From a virus, in the IMG/VR virus record IMGVR_UViG_3300045806_000066, positions 1 through 62,339 of that record: a stretch of 62,339 nucleotides of DNA. One strand, written 5' to 3'. Shown here piece by piece: positions 16,393 through 24,946 of this stretch. The translations under genes and the position numbers were made by a program. Position 1 is the first letter of the stretch. The number at the start of each line of letters is the position of its first letter. Below the pieces are notes generated by a model, which was not told where the DNA came from, made no database searches, and was given only the letters and a program-made list of their open reading frames with translations.

Positions 16393-16779
16393 CTATGCGA
16401 TCTCCGTCACAATGACCGCACTTGCAGCGCCGGACGATACGACCTTACAAAGCGGAAGCGCAGCAACGGCGCCGACACCGACCTGCACGCTCGGACCATT
16501 CGCGATGACATTGCCCTGCCCGGCATGAAAACTCGTATCGTCGTCGGGCGGGACCGCAATCGTGGCGTTGACCAGCAGGGGAACCGCTGGGCCAGCCGGG
16601 TTTCCACTGTTGAGCGGCGTCTGATCGGTTACCGACAACAATCCCCCCGGTACGTTCGCCGTTCCGTTGGCGAGGACGGTGGACTCGGTGATGGTATAGC
16701 GGCGAGTAGGCCAGGTTGCGAGGATTGTAAGTCCGCCTGCTCCGGCCGGTACATTCAGAATTCGAGTTCTTGAGGCCAT
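16393..16779 (-). CDS. Small beta-rich virion-region protein (128 aa)
   Basis: The sequence is almost entirely short strands with Gly, Ala, Val and Thr (for example QVGVGAVAALPLCKVVSSGA), and few charged residues. This composition fits a capsid decoration or head-surface protein. GGGAGA precedes the ATG, with a terminator hairpin directly upstream. No family is recognised. Confidence 0.6.
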   Translation of the reverse strand: MASRTRILNVPAGAGGLTILATWPTRRYTITESTVLANGTANVPGGLLSVTDQTPLNSGNPAGPAVPLLVNATIAVPPDDDTSFHAGQGNVIANGPSVQVGVGAVAALPLCKVVSSGAASAVIVTEIA

Positions 16780-16791
16780 ATTTCTCCCAAC

Positions 16792-16811
16792 AAAAAACCC
16801 TCCTGAGAGGG
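16792..16811 (-). terminator. Terminator between the appendage block and the head block
   Basis: On the minus strand CCCTC-TCAG-GAGGG is followed by six Ts, the best intrinsic terminator in the late operon. It separates the exported fibre cluster from the head genes, and GGGAGA of the 128-aa gene follows directly. Confidence 0.7.
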
Positions 16812-16839
16812 CGGAATATCTTTCCGATATGTTTACGAC

Positions 16840-18603
16840 TTAGTTCACAATTGCGATCAATCCTGTTGGCGGCAAGGGTGCGCCGCTTGGTGTCACGTAC
16901 TGATAGGCTCCCGCGTCCCACCGGGAGGTGCGCGCTACGCTGTTTTTGTCGCTGCACAGCCCAGCGGTCAGGCCGCTGCACAGTCCGTTCAGGTTGGCCC
17001 CCAGGTTATAGGCGCTGCTTCCGGTGGTCTGTATCTGGTATGCGCCGCTCAGCGCCGGGTCAACCGTGCTCGACGCCGCATCATAGCCGTACGTTCCCGT
17101 CCACGTCGAGTAGTTATAGAACGCCGTTCCGTCTCCGCTAGCCATCTGCGGGGAACTCGCCCACACGTTGTTATTCACTCCTGAGGTGGATACGTCCGAT
17201 AGCAGCGTGCCGTAGTCGTGCAGGCCGTACTTGACGCCCTCGATGATGTTGTTCTGAATCTTGGGCTGGCAGGCACCCGAGGTAATCGCCCCGGTGCCGA
17301 GAGTGATGGCCGAGTCATTGGATTTCCCGATGATCGTATTGTTATAGATGGTCGAGCAGGAGTTGCCCGTACCCACCCAGAACACTCCCGGCAGCGGACT
17401 GCCGGTATTCACCAGCAGGTTGTTGTACATGTCGCAAGTGGCGTTTTGTGCGCAGTAAAGGAAAGCCGTGGGCGAGCCGACGCCTAGATCGCCGTAGATG
17501 TAATTGTTGTACATTGAGACGGTGACGGTTGGGCTGCTGGCACCGAAGTTGAAGACGACGATCCCGTCCTGGTGCAGCGTGCCCGTTGGGAATTGCCAGT
17601 TCGTCCAGTTGGTGATCGTATTATTGAAGAACTGTGCCCCGGAAATGGTATCGTTAGAGCTCCCACCCGCGGCAATCCCCCAGTCGATATCGCTGATGTT
17701 GTTGTAGCTGACAGCGATGGCCGAGGCGTCCTGATTGGTGTCGGCGGAGAACAAGACGCCGGTCTTGCACTGCGAGACCGTGTTACCTGTCACCACCGAA
17801 CCCGTCGCGGCCCCGAAGAATGCAATGCAGGCGGTGTTCGCTCCATTGATGTCGGTCGCCCCGCTGCTCGATCCGGCGTTGATGTAGATGTTCTTGATCG
17901 TCAGGTTTTCTACCGTACAGTGGGTACAGTTGTCGCCTTCGACACCATAACTCTGTTGCTCGGTGGAGAGCCCGCTGCCGTTGCCTGAGTTCTGGATGGT
18001 GCCCACGCCCACGCCTAGCCCGTCCACGACGATGTAGCTCAACCCGCTTCCGAGATAGATCGCTCCATGCGTGCCGCTGGCGTATGGACTGGTGATCGTG
18101 AAACCCTCCGTGCAGGCCCGCAGGGTGATCGGGTTGCCGCTAGTTCCGGACTGCGCGAAGGACAGCAGGGAAGCGCCAGCCGCGAGACTGAATGACCCGC
18201 CGATGTAGGTGGTGTCTCCGGGCGCAAATGTGGTCGAGTTGAATGTTGCCGGAGTGATGGCCGTCACGCCTGAGCCATTGCAGGTCTGCGCTCCCGCAGC
18301 GGGGAAAACGTAGCGGTTCGCCGCCAGCACGGGCGCGGTGAGCAAAACAAACAGCAGCAGCGCGGGCAGGGTCATGGCGGCGGCTAGATTGTCGTAGCTG
18401 CGGCGCAGTTTGCGGTGGGAGTTTTTCTCGTGCAGGCAACTTTGCATGATTTCTTCCTGCTCCTTGGGTGTTAGCTGTTGCAACGCCTTTTCGCAGTCCA
18501 GAATCGCGATGATGCCACTCTCCCCCACCCACACCTTCCCAGTGCTGCGGGCTTTCAGATAGCAGTAGCGCATCATCTTCGGCCAAACATCGTAGCGAGT
18601 CAC
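16840..18603 (-). CDS. Membrane-anchored right-handed beta-helix appendage protein (587 aa)
   Basis: Residues 1-76 are soluble and charged (YLKARSTGKVWVGESG...LTPKEQEEIMQ). Residues 77-97 are strongly hydrophobic and end LLTAPVLAANRY, a signal-anchor or signal-peptide segment. Residues about 120-530 show many short repeats rich in Asn, Gly, Val and Ile (NNTITNWTN, MYNNYIYGD, NNTIIGKSND), typical of pectate-lyase-like parallel beta-helices in tail spikes and secreted polysaccharide-binding enzymes. The end (TSRWDAGAYQYVTPSGAP) resembles secreted proteins of Acidobacteriota. The GTG start overlaps the previous stop as GTGA. A fusion of a cytoplasmic domain to an exported beta-helix is odd; a second start at Met77 lacks a visible ribosome-binding site. 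Confidence 0.75.
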   Translation of the reverse strand: MTRYDVWPKMMRYCYLKARSTGKVWVGESGIIAILDCEKALQQLTPKEQEEIMQSCLHEKNSHRKLRRSYDNLAAAMTLPALLLFVLLTAPVLAANRYVFPAAGAQTCNGSGVTAITPATFNSTTFAPGDTTYIGGSFSLAAGASLLSFAQSGTSGNPITLRACTEGFTITSPYASGTHGAIYLGSGLSYIVVDGLGVGVGTIQNSGNGSGLSTEQQSYGVEGDNCTHCTVENLTIKNIYINAGSSSGATDINGANTACIAFFGAATGSVVTGNTVSQCKTGVLFSADTNQDASAIAVSYNNISDIDWGIAAGGSSNDTISGAQFFNNTITNWTNWQFPTGTLHQDGIVVFNFGASSPTVTVSMYNNYIYGDLGVGSPTAFLYCAQNATCDMYNNLLVNTGSPLPGVFWVGTGNSCSTIYNNTIIGKSNDSAITLGTGAITSGACQPKIQNNIIEGVKYGLHDYGTLLSDVSTSGVNNNVWASSPQMASGDGTAFYNYSTWTGTYGYDAASSTVDPALSGAYQIQTTGSSAYNLGANLNGLCSGLTAGLCSDKNSVARTSRWDAGAYQYVTPSGAPLPPTGLIAIVN

Positions 18604-19064
18604 GGCGCCACCTGCAGCAGCGTGACCGCGATCCCGGTGGCCCACGCCGCACAGCCCGCCGGAGAACTGAACCACAGCAAAACCGTTCCCGCTACCGGCG
18701 TGGCCAGAGGCTTGACGACGCCCTGCATCCAGGCGAAGCCGTTGCTTGCTACGCTCGCTTCATACGCCTGCGAGGTATCCACCGTGTCGAGCACGTTACC
18801 GCCGGGGTCTTTCAGAATAACCGTGGCGGGCGAGTTGCAGCCCTGCCACGGCGATTGCGTCTCGATCTGCATGGCCGCCATGGTGACGCCTGCCGGCAAT
18901 ACGATGGTGGCCAGGGAATCGTTGACCGCGCCGCCGCTATCGGTAAAGGGCTCGATCTGCCAGTTGCCGGAGGCGTCGGGAATGGCTGCCGGCATCTGTG
19001 CCCATAGGCAGGATGCCAGCAGCATCGACCCCGCGAGTTGGGCGGCCCGTGTCCAGCGTTTCAT
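18600..19064 (-). CDS. Exported, possibly lipid-anchored fibre-cluster protein (154 aa)
   Basis: The N-terminus MKRWTRAAQLAGSMLLASC is a signal peptide with a lipobox (L-A-S-C); cleavage after WAQ by signal peptidase I is the alternative. The mature part is beta-rich with a jelly-roll-like pattern (NDSLATIVLPAGVTMAAMQI) and a hydrophobic C-terminal strand. It is one of six consecutive exported proteins in the appendage block. Its start follows the stop of the 125-aa gene by one base and its stop overlaps the beta-helix gene. Function is unknown. Confidence 0.65.
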   Translation of the reverse strand: MKRWTRAAQLAGSMLLASCLWAQMPAAIPDASGNWQIEPFTDSGGAVNDSLATIVLPAGVTMAAMQIETQSPWQGCNSPATVILKDPGGNVLDTVDTSQAYEASVASNGFAWMQGVVKPLATPVAGTVLLWFSSPAGCAAWATGIAVTLLQVAP

Positions 19065-19065
19065 T

Positions 19066-19443
19066 TTACTGGCCGACCCTGCCCTGTTGTCCGTGGTTTT
19101 GCCCCTTGATCCAGCCGCCGGAAGCCGAGTATCCGTACTGGTTCTGGTCGATAGCGTGGGACGCGGCGGAGCTATCGAGCGTGCCTTTCAACTGGTTCAG
19201 CGCGGTTACGGTGGCGGCGTGCAGGGCTTGCTGCTCAGGCGAGGCCAACAGGGCCTTGACCGGGGCGGCTTCGGCGGCCTGCGCGGCGGCGTAGGCGGTG
19301 CTGGCCGCGGTGATGGAGGCGGATTCGGCGGCGGTGACCGGAACCGCGGCCGGTGAAGCGGCTGGGGCAGCGGACGGAGTTTGGGCGAAGCCTGTAGCCG
19401 CGATGGCGAGGGTGAGCAGGACGATTCCGAGAGCGGTTTTCAT
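19066..19443 (-). CDS. Exported Ala-rich helical protein (125 aa)
   Basis: MKTALGIVLLTLAIAATGFA followed by Q-T-P is a clear Sec signal peptide. The mature protein is Ala/Ser-rich with a helical region (about 40-100) and a Gly/Gln-rich tail (GGWIKGQNHGQQGRVGQ). AAGGAG stands nine bases before the ATG. It may act as a short rod or linker with the neighbouring fibre proteins. No family is recognised. Confidence 0.65.
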   Translation of the reverse strand: MKTALGIVLLTLAIAATGFAQTPSAAPAASPAAVPVTAAESASITAASTAYAAAQAAEAAPVKALLASPEQQALHAATVTALNQLKGTLDSSAASHAIDQNQYGYSASGGWIKGQNHGQQGRVGQ

Positions 19444-19483
19444 GGGGTGTTTCTCCTTGGCGCAGCAGCGCTTGGTGATGGCT

Positions 19484-22402
19484 TTAAAATACTCGAATAT
19501 TGTAGGTTTGCGCGGCCGGGGTGATTCCGAAGGCCGTGCAGAGTTGGGGAATGACCGTATCGGCAGCGCTGACGCTACATTGCGGCTGCAGGTTGGCGGG
19601 GTTGCCCGCCGTGCCGGTCATGGCACACGTCATGGTGGTCAGGGCGCCAGGCACCGTCACCGCCGCCTGGTTCGTACATCCTGCAGCCAAGAGGCCGCCG
19701 CCAATACTCGGCGTGGTGGCCGCCAGGCTGACGCCCGCCGCCACTCCGCCCGCCGCCACTACCCAGTTGGCTCCGTTCCAGAATGCCTGCACCTGGTAGC
19801 TGCCGGCCGCGGTAATGGTTGCGCCGATAATGTTGGTGTTTGCAAGCGTGGAATGGGTTTCCCCGAAGGATGGGCTGACCGGGAGAGAGGCAAACGCCTG
19901 CCCTTGAATGGTCAAGCCGCCTCCCTCTACCTCTACCGGCCCTTGAAACAGGGCGGCAAACTCGGAGCCGTAGGCTTCGGCGTACAGCGCCACTCCGTCT
20001 GGAGTGGCGGCTTGGGGTTGGACATAAGTCTCGCCGTACAGGATGGCCGCGCCGTCTGTGGTGTACGGGTTTACTACAATCCCGGCACCCTGGATGGTTG
20101 CGGCCGAATCTTCTACGAGAATTCCTGCGTTCCCGATGTAGTAAGATCGGCCGCCGAGGATGTACATGGCATCGGCGTAGGCGTCTCCGTCGGCGGTGGG
20201 GTCTTTGATGACCAGGGAGGCTTCTGTGTTATCGGTAAAGCCTGCGGTGCCCTCCTCCGGGGTGTCGATGACCAAGCCATAGGCATACCCGACGAAGGCG
20301 CTGGCGCCGTAATCCACCACGACGCTGGCGGCCTGGCCTTCGCCGATTCCGCCGGGGGGAAGCGAGTAGCCGCCCGCCACCTCGAGCGCGGTGGAGCTGG
20401 TAATGCCTGCCGGAAGGAATGCGCTTTGCTTAATATAAGTTTCGGTGCCGGTGAGTTGAACCAGGCCACTGTAGCCGTCGCCCACTCCTAACGGGTTGGC
20501 GGTCAGGCTGATATCGCAGCTCAGGGTGCCTACCGGGTTACCGTTTTCGCAGGTGGTCAGCAGAATGTTTGCCAGGCCTGCCTGACTCCCTACGGAGGTA
20601 TCGAAGGTTTCCGCGTCAAAGTCAATTTGCGCGGCCGCAAAGCCATCGCCCTGGGCGTTGGTTTGAGATCGCAGATAGATCATTCCAGGTCCGCCGGCTG
20701 GGGCCTCGTCCGCAGCCGAAGGGCTCGCGGAAGTTAGCTGGAAGCTGCCGCCGCCGGTTTGACCGTAGGTGCTCACGTACATACTGCCGCCGTCCTGAAT
20801 ATTGTCTGCGGCTTGTAAGGTCAAGCAGGCCGGGCAGCCGTCGGCGCTGACGCCGTTTTCAATCACAGTGAAATTGTATTCCGGGATGGTAGCCGTGCCC
20901 GTGTCGGCGGTTTCAAAGTCCAAGCCGTCGCCGGTAAAGATCAGCGGGCCGAGGATGGGAGTCTCATCCAGTAAATCAGCCGCCCCGTTGAATGTGCCCA
21001 GCGGGTAATTGGTTTGCACCGAGTAGAGCGGGACGCCGGGTGTTCCGCCGCCGCCGCCGCCGCCGGAGAACGGTACCCAAGCATAGGTAGAACTGCCGAT
21101 ATTCATGCAGGCTTCAAACGTATCCGCACTGGCGCCTGAACCGTCTATGTAATGGAATCTCCCTTGGTTCGGCGCTCCGCAGGTTGCCTGTGACTCGTGC
21201 GGCTGTAGAACGAAGTCGCCGGAGAATACCTCACGGCCACCGTTGGTAAAGATCGAAAATGCATTTGGATAAGCGCCACCATCCGTAATGTCCTGCGCGT
21301 AGAAGCAGGCATCCGTTCCAGCATCTACCCCCGCTGGAGTTCCTTGACACTCAAATCCAGAAAGTGACCCGGCAAGCCCTTGCTCTGGGGCGAAGGTCGC
21401 TAGGTAGGCAGTCAAGGAGTTACTCTCCGGGGAGGAAGGCGCGGCAGAACGAACAGTCACATCTAGACCAGTAGCAGAGTACCCAGCGAAATCTTCTGCC
21501 GTGATGGTCGCAGCCTCGACGTTGCCAGGAAAGTTTGAGTTATACGAATACGCCTCTATCGTGGAACCGCTGTCTCCCCTGGTCGGGCTTAGCAATCCAC
21601 CAGATATAGACACATTATCGCTAGCAGTCGAATTTCCTGCGATGAAAAGACCTGCATCCCCATAATCGCCAACGTCAGTTCCGATAGCGACGACAAATGC
21701 CTCGGGAAGATAAGCGCCTGTTTGGTCAACTATAAACTGTCCATTACCGCAGAACTCTCCTGAGCAGTTGTACTGTACGGAGTTCAATGGGGTTCCGGGC
21801 GTTCCTCCGCCGCCGCAGCTCTGCGCGACGTAGGCGCTGCCGTTCCAGGTGTAATACTGGCAGGCGGCCGTGCGCTGATCGAGGATCGAGATGGCCGTAG
21901 TGCCGCTGGCCGATGTGATCATTCCCGTGGTGCCGCCTTCGGTTGTCCACTCAGGGCTCAGGATAATCACCGAGGTAGGCGTGCTCGACACAGCCGAATA
22001 CCGTTCTGCGTAGTTGATGCTCTCCTGTAATCCAGCCGTGGCCGAGACAATCTGATACGAAAAATGGGTATATGTCGGTGCCGGACTGAATGAAACGGCG
22101 CATCCGATGTTGGTCGAGCGCACGGTAGCTGGAATCACCGTCTCATTCTGCGCTGGGTTGGAATCCCGAATTGAAACTGGTGTGCCTACAATAAATGGAT
22201 GGATCTGCACTCCACCGGTCGTCACCACGCAAGGTCCAGCCCACGAGAACCCACCATCAGCGCCCGAGGTCATTGACCATTGAGCAAACTGCGAGGCGTA
22301 GAGGAACCCATTGAAACTGGCCTGCTGAGCATGAGTAGTCACGCTCACGCTCAGCAGAACCCCCAGGAGCACAGTTGTCAGTCGAACAAATCGCAGCGTC
22401 AT
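19484..22402 (-). CDS. Long exported tail-fibre-like protein (972 aa)
   Basis: The start MTLRFVRLTTVLLGVLLSVS followed by VTTHAQQ is a Sec signal peptide. Residues about 40-190 form one beta-rich domain. Two linkers, GGGTPGTPLNSVQYNCSG (about 204-225) and GGGGGGGTPGVPLYSVQTNY (about 446-466), carry the Gly-rich xPxNSVQYN signature that separates domains in phage tail fibres. The C-terminal 150 residues contain a beta-rich region ending in QPQCSVSAADTVIPQLC. Length and style match a trimeric fibre, yet a signal peptide is not expected on a virion fibre. It shares the operon with five other exported proteins. Confidence 0.75.
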   Translation of the reverse strand: MTLRFVRLTTVLLGVLLSVSVTTHAQQASFNGFLYASQFAQWSMTSGADGGFSWAGPCVVTTGGVQIHPFIVGTPVSIRDSNPAQNETVIPATVRSTNIGCAVSFSPAPTYTHFSYQIVSATAGLQESINYAERYSAVSSTPTSVIILSPEWTTEGGTTGMITSASGTTAISILDQRTAACQYYTWNGSAYVAQSCGGGGTPGTPLNSVQYNCSGEFCGNGQFIVDQTGAYLPEAFVVAIGTDVGDYGDAGLFIAGNSTASDNVSISGGLLSPTRGDSGSTIEAYSYNSNFPGNVEAATITAEDFAGYSATGLDVTVRSAAPSSPESNSLTAYLATFAPEQGLAGSLSGFECQGTPAGVDAGTDACFYAQDITDGGAYPNAFSIFTNGGREVFSGDFVLQPHESQATCGAPNQGRFHYIDGSGASADTFEACMNIGSSTYAWVPFSGGGGGGGTPGVPLYSVQTNYPLGTFNGAADLLDETPILGPLIFTGDGLDFETADTGTATIPEYNFTVIENGVSADGCPACLTLQAADNIQDGGSMYVSTYGQTGGGSFQLTSASPSAADEAPAGGPGMIYLRSQTNAQGDGFAAAQIDFDAETFDTSVGSQAGLANILLTTCENGNPVGTLSCDISLTANPLGVGDGYSGLVQLTGTETYIKQSAFLPAGITSSTALEVAGGYSLPPGGIGEGQAASVVVDYGASAFVGYAYGLVIDTPEEGTAGFTDNTEASLVIKDPTADGDAYADAMYILGGRSYYIGNAGILVEDSAATIQGAGIVVNPYTTDGAAILYGETYVQPQAATPDGVALYAEAYGSEFAALFQGPVEVEGGGLTIQGQAFASLPVSPSFGETHSTLANTNIIGATITAAGSYQVQAFWNGANWVVAAGGVAAGVSLAATTPSIGGGLLAAGCTNQAAVTVPGALTTMTCAMTGTAGNPANLQPQCSVSAADTVIPQLCTAFGITPAAQTYNIRVF

Positions 22403-22414
22403 CAGGAGAGTCCT

Positions 22415-23116
22415 TTACGGGATGGTGACAGTGAGCCACGCCTGGTTGATGCAAACGTAGAAGCCGCCCGTCGCATCGGTGCGCGAGGCAGTCGAGCCGG
22501 AATTGCAGGTACCAGTCGGAGCGGCGCCGACCAGCAAAGCGCCAATCGGCAGATACTTGCTGGCCGTGGTGTTCCACTTGTAGCTCTGCGGGGGAAGGAC
22601 GGTCAGGTCCAGCAGGGCAGTAGTCGCGTTGCCTGCCGCCGCGGCAATGATGGCGGCCGGGGTGGTGCCGGGAACGGCTTTGGCATTCTGATACCAGCGC
22701 GTATCGAGATAGACGACTTGGGGATAAGCCGAGCCGGTGCCGAGTGCGTTGATCGCTTCCTGGAGACCTGCGGTACCGGACTTGAGATAGAAACCGTTGT
22801 GACTGTTGACGGTGGTCGCGGTGATACCGCAGCGGCCAGAGGTGTTGGTCACGGTGGACGCGGTGACGACCTCAGACAGAGACGCCGTGACGTCCGAAAT
22901 CAAGACTGGAGCGTTGGTGTTGAACGGAAAAAACAGGCTGGTGCCGTTGGACTGCAGGCAGACATTCGCGCCCTGCACGATGTAGGTGTTGGAAAACTGG
23001 CTGGGGATTGCCCACGTACCGTAGTCGTAGGCGAAGTACCAGGATTTGTTGGACTGAGCGAAGCACCCTGCGACGAGCAGCAGGACTACGCTCAGAGTTC
23101 TGAGAAGGCTTTTCAT
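22415..23116 (-). CDS. Exported fibre-cluster protein with lipobox-like signal (233 aa)
   Basis: MKSLLRTLSVVLLLVAGC followed by FAQ is a signal peptide with a possible lipobox (V-A-G-C). The mature part includes SNTYIVQGANVCLQSNGTSL and a GLQEAINALG motif. A SAGLQESINYA-type motif also occurs near residue 127 of the 972-aa protein, suggesting a shared domain in the cluster. I chose the ATG preceded by AAGGAG. It is probably an attachment domain or partner of the long fibre; function is unknown. Confidence 0.7.
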   Translation of the reverse strand: MKSLLRTLSVVLLLVAGCFAQSNKSWYFAYDYGTWAIPSQFSNTYIVQGANVCLQSNGTSLFFPFNTNAPVLISDVTASLSEVVTASTVTNTSGRCGITATTVNSHNGFYLKSGTAGLQEAINALGTGSAYPQVVYLDTRWYQNAKAVPGTTPAAIIAAAAGNATTALLDLTVLPPQSYKWNTTASKYLPIGALLVGAAPTGTCNSGSTASRTDATGGFYVCINQAWLTVTIP

Positions 23117-23145
23117 GTGAATCTCCTTGGGGTGGTGCGGATGAC

Positions 23146-24615
23146 TTAATTGTGGTGCCCGTGACAATCGAAGGTGGCTACTCCGGCAATCGAGGCTGTA
23201 AAAACTACTCCAATAGTCGCTGTCGTGGTCGTTTTGGTATTTACAACCCAGTAGCCGACATATTGCGAACTGCCGGTGAGTCCGCAATCAACGAAATATG
23301 AGGAGTCGATGAACGTACCAGGCCAAGTGATCGTCGCTGAACACGATAGACCGCTTCCGGAGCAACCAGCCGTCGCATACAAATCCACCGGACAGGCCGA
23401 GGTCGCTGTGACGATGCCCTGAGAGTTGATCGCGCTGGGGCACAGGCCCGAGGTCACGCCGCCCTGCTGCGCTAGATCCGCAACTGTGCGAGTGCCCCCA
23501 GAGTCGTCCGATACGGCGAAGGCTGATGTGAAATCGAGGATGGGGCGCTGCTGGCGCGCGGTGCCGTTGGCTTGCACGGTCTGGTAGAAGGCAGATCCGC
23601 CGAGACAGGAGCCCCAAACTGGCGGCGTGGTGGGCCCGGTAGAGAGTAGGCACTGGCTCAGGCTGCCCGCATTGCCCGAGAGCCGGAACAGGCCGGTGAG
23701 ATTCATGTCGCCGCGCACATCGAGTGGGTAGGCCGGAACCGCCGTGCCAATGCCTGCGCGCCCCACACTCAGGAGATTGTAGCCATTGAGCGAGAGTGAG
23801 CCAGTGATGCCCTGCTGGCCGTGGTTGGTGGGGCTGGGGAGGATGGGCGACGGGTAGTAGACGACGCCGTGATACCAGGGCACACCGGCGGACAGGTTGA
23901 CCGTCGATCCCGCTCCCATGAGCTGCCATTGCTGCTGAAACTTAGGAACGGCGTTGCCCGCTGAGTCGGTGAGGCTGACCACGTAACCAGTGCCTACGGG
24001 CCACATCGCATCATTGGCAGTGACCGCGCAAACGGTGGTGTTGGCAGTCGGAACCGCTACACCAGTGACCAGAACCGAAGTCTGCGAGTAGGTGGCATCG
24101 CCCGTCGTGGTGCCCTGGAGCGTCTCTGCGCCCGAGGTGGCTCCGATATAGACGGCCATGCCGGTCGCGCCGCCCTGCAGCCCGGAGGCTGGCGTATTGA
24201 CGTTGAGCGTGCCCGCCATCGTGAGCTGAACCACCTGCTCGGGGGATGGCAGCGTGTACGTCGAGTCGGAGGAGTAGAACGCAAATTGCACGTAATAGGT
24301 GCCAGCCGGGAGCGAGCCGGAGCCATACTGCGCAGTCGCCGTGGTCGTGGTCAGCGGGTCCGCCAGCTCCACCACGGAGCCGTCTGCCGAGGTTGCGCAG
24401 GTCACCGCAGCGGGAATGTTGACGCCGCAGCCAGCGATGTAGCCGGTGTTAGAAGGGGCGAGCGTGATGATGTCGTTGGCCGCGGGAAGCCCGTTGGCCG
24501 ACCGCAGGGTGCCGACAACCGTGACCTGGGACGCCGTGACGCAAGATTCAGCATAGGCCGCCTGGCCACCGAGCGTGAGCAGGACAGCGATCAGCCAGCG
24601 AGCGTAGCGTGTCAC
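23146..24615 (-). CDS. Exported tail-fibre-like protein (489 aa)
   Basis: A signal peptide, MTRYARWLIAVLLTLGGQAA with cleavage near AYA-ES, starts the protein. Residues about 30-250 contain two beta-sandwich-like regions. Residues about 265-320 contain NHGQQGITGSLSLNGYNLLS and a GIGTAVPAYPLDVRG element, the VGIGTxxPxxxLDV signature of phage and adhesin fibre stalks. The C-terminus has paired Cys and ends FDCHGHHN. The GTG start overlaps the previous stop as GTGA. It is the first of the six exported genes in transcription order. Confidence 0.75.
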   Translation of the reverse strand: MTRYARWLIAVLLTLGGQAAYAESCVTASQVTVVGTLRSANGLPAANDIITLAPSNTGYIAGCGVNIPAAVTCATSADGSVVELADPLTTTTATAQYGSGSLPAGTYYVQFAFYSSDSTYTLPSPEQVVQLTMAGTLNVNTPASGLQGGATGMAVYIGATSGAETLQGTTTGDATYSQTSVLVTGVAVPTANTTVCAVTANDAMWPVGTGYVVSLTDSAGNAVPKFQQQWQLMGAGSTVNLSAGVPWYHGVVYYPSPILPSPTNHGQQGITGSLSLNGYNLLSVGRAGIGTAVPAYPLDVRGDMNLTGLFRLSGNAGSLSQCLLSTGPTTPPVWGSCLGGSAFYQTVQANGTARQQRPILDFTSAFAVSDDSGGTRTVADLAQQGGVTSGLCPSAINSQGIVTATSACPVDLYATAGCSGSGLSCSATITWPGTFIDSSYFVDCGLTGSSQYVGYWVVNTKTTTTATIGVVFTASIAGVATFDCHGHHN

Positions 24616-24833
24616 CGCTGCATCCCCAGTCCCGGTCCTGGCGAGAACTGCGCGGCGATCTGGGCCTTCCTTTGCTCCTCGCGCGCCCGGCTCTGCTCAC
24701 AGTCTGCCCGGTGCTGCAGCAGCGTGGTCAGGATGTTGATAACCGCCGCGTGAGATGCGATGGGCAGGTCTTCGAGATCTTTGTTGAGGCGCTTGGCGAT
24801 GCCGAGGACGGTATTGGTTTCGGGTGCTTCCAT
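24612..24833 (-). CDS. Small helical protein upstream of the fibre cluster (73 aa)
   Basis: The product is helical and charged, with an Arg/Glu/Gln stretch (EQSRAREEQRKAQIAAQF) that could be a coiled coil. I chose the ATG 11 bases after GGAG over an upstream TTG. The stop TGA overlaps the GTG of the 489-aa fibre gene, so it is probably translated together with it. A chaperone or assembly role is conceivable but unsupported. The 113-base stretch before it holds a small GCCTG-CTGA-CAGGC hairpin and no gene. Confidence 0.55.
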   Translation of the reverse strand: MEAPETNTVLGIAKRLNKDLEDLPIASHAAVINILTTLLQHRADCEQSRAREEQRKAQIAAQFSPGPGLGMQR

Positions 24834-24946
24834 GGTCTTCAAGTCTCCGTGTGCAAAAAGCTATGAATCGTGAGGATTACTACCGTGCAATACCCTTGCC
24901 GGCCTGTCAGCAGGCGCTCATATCGCCCGCCAGCGCGTCAAAATCG

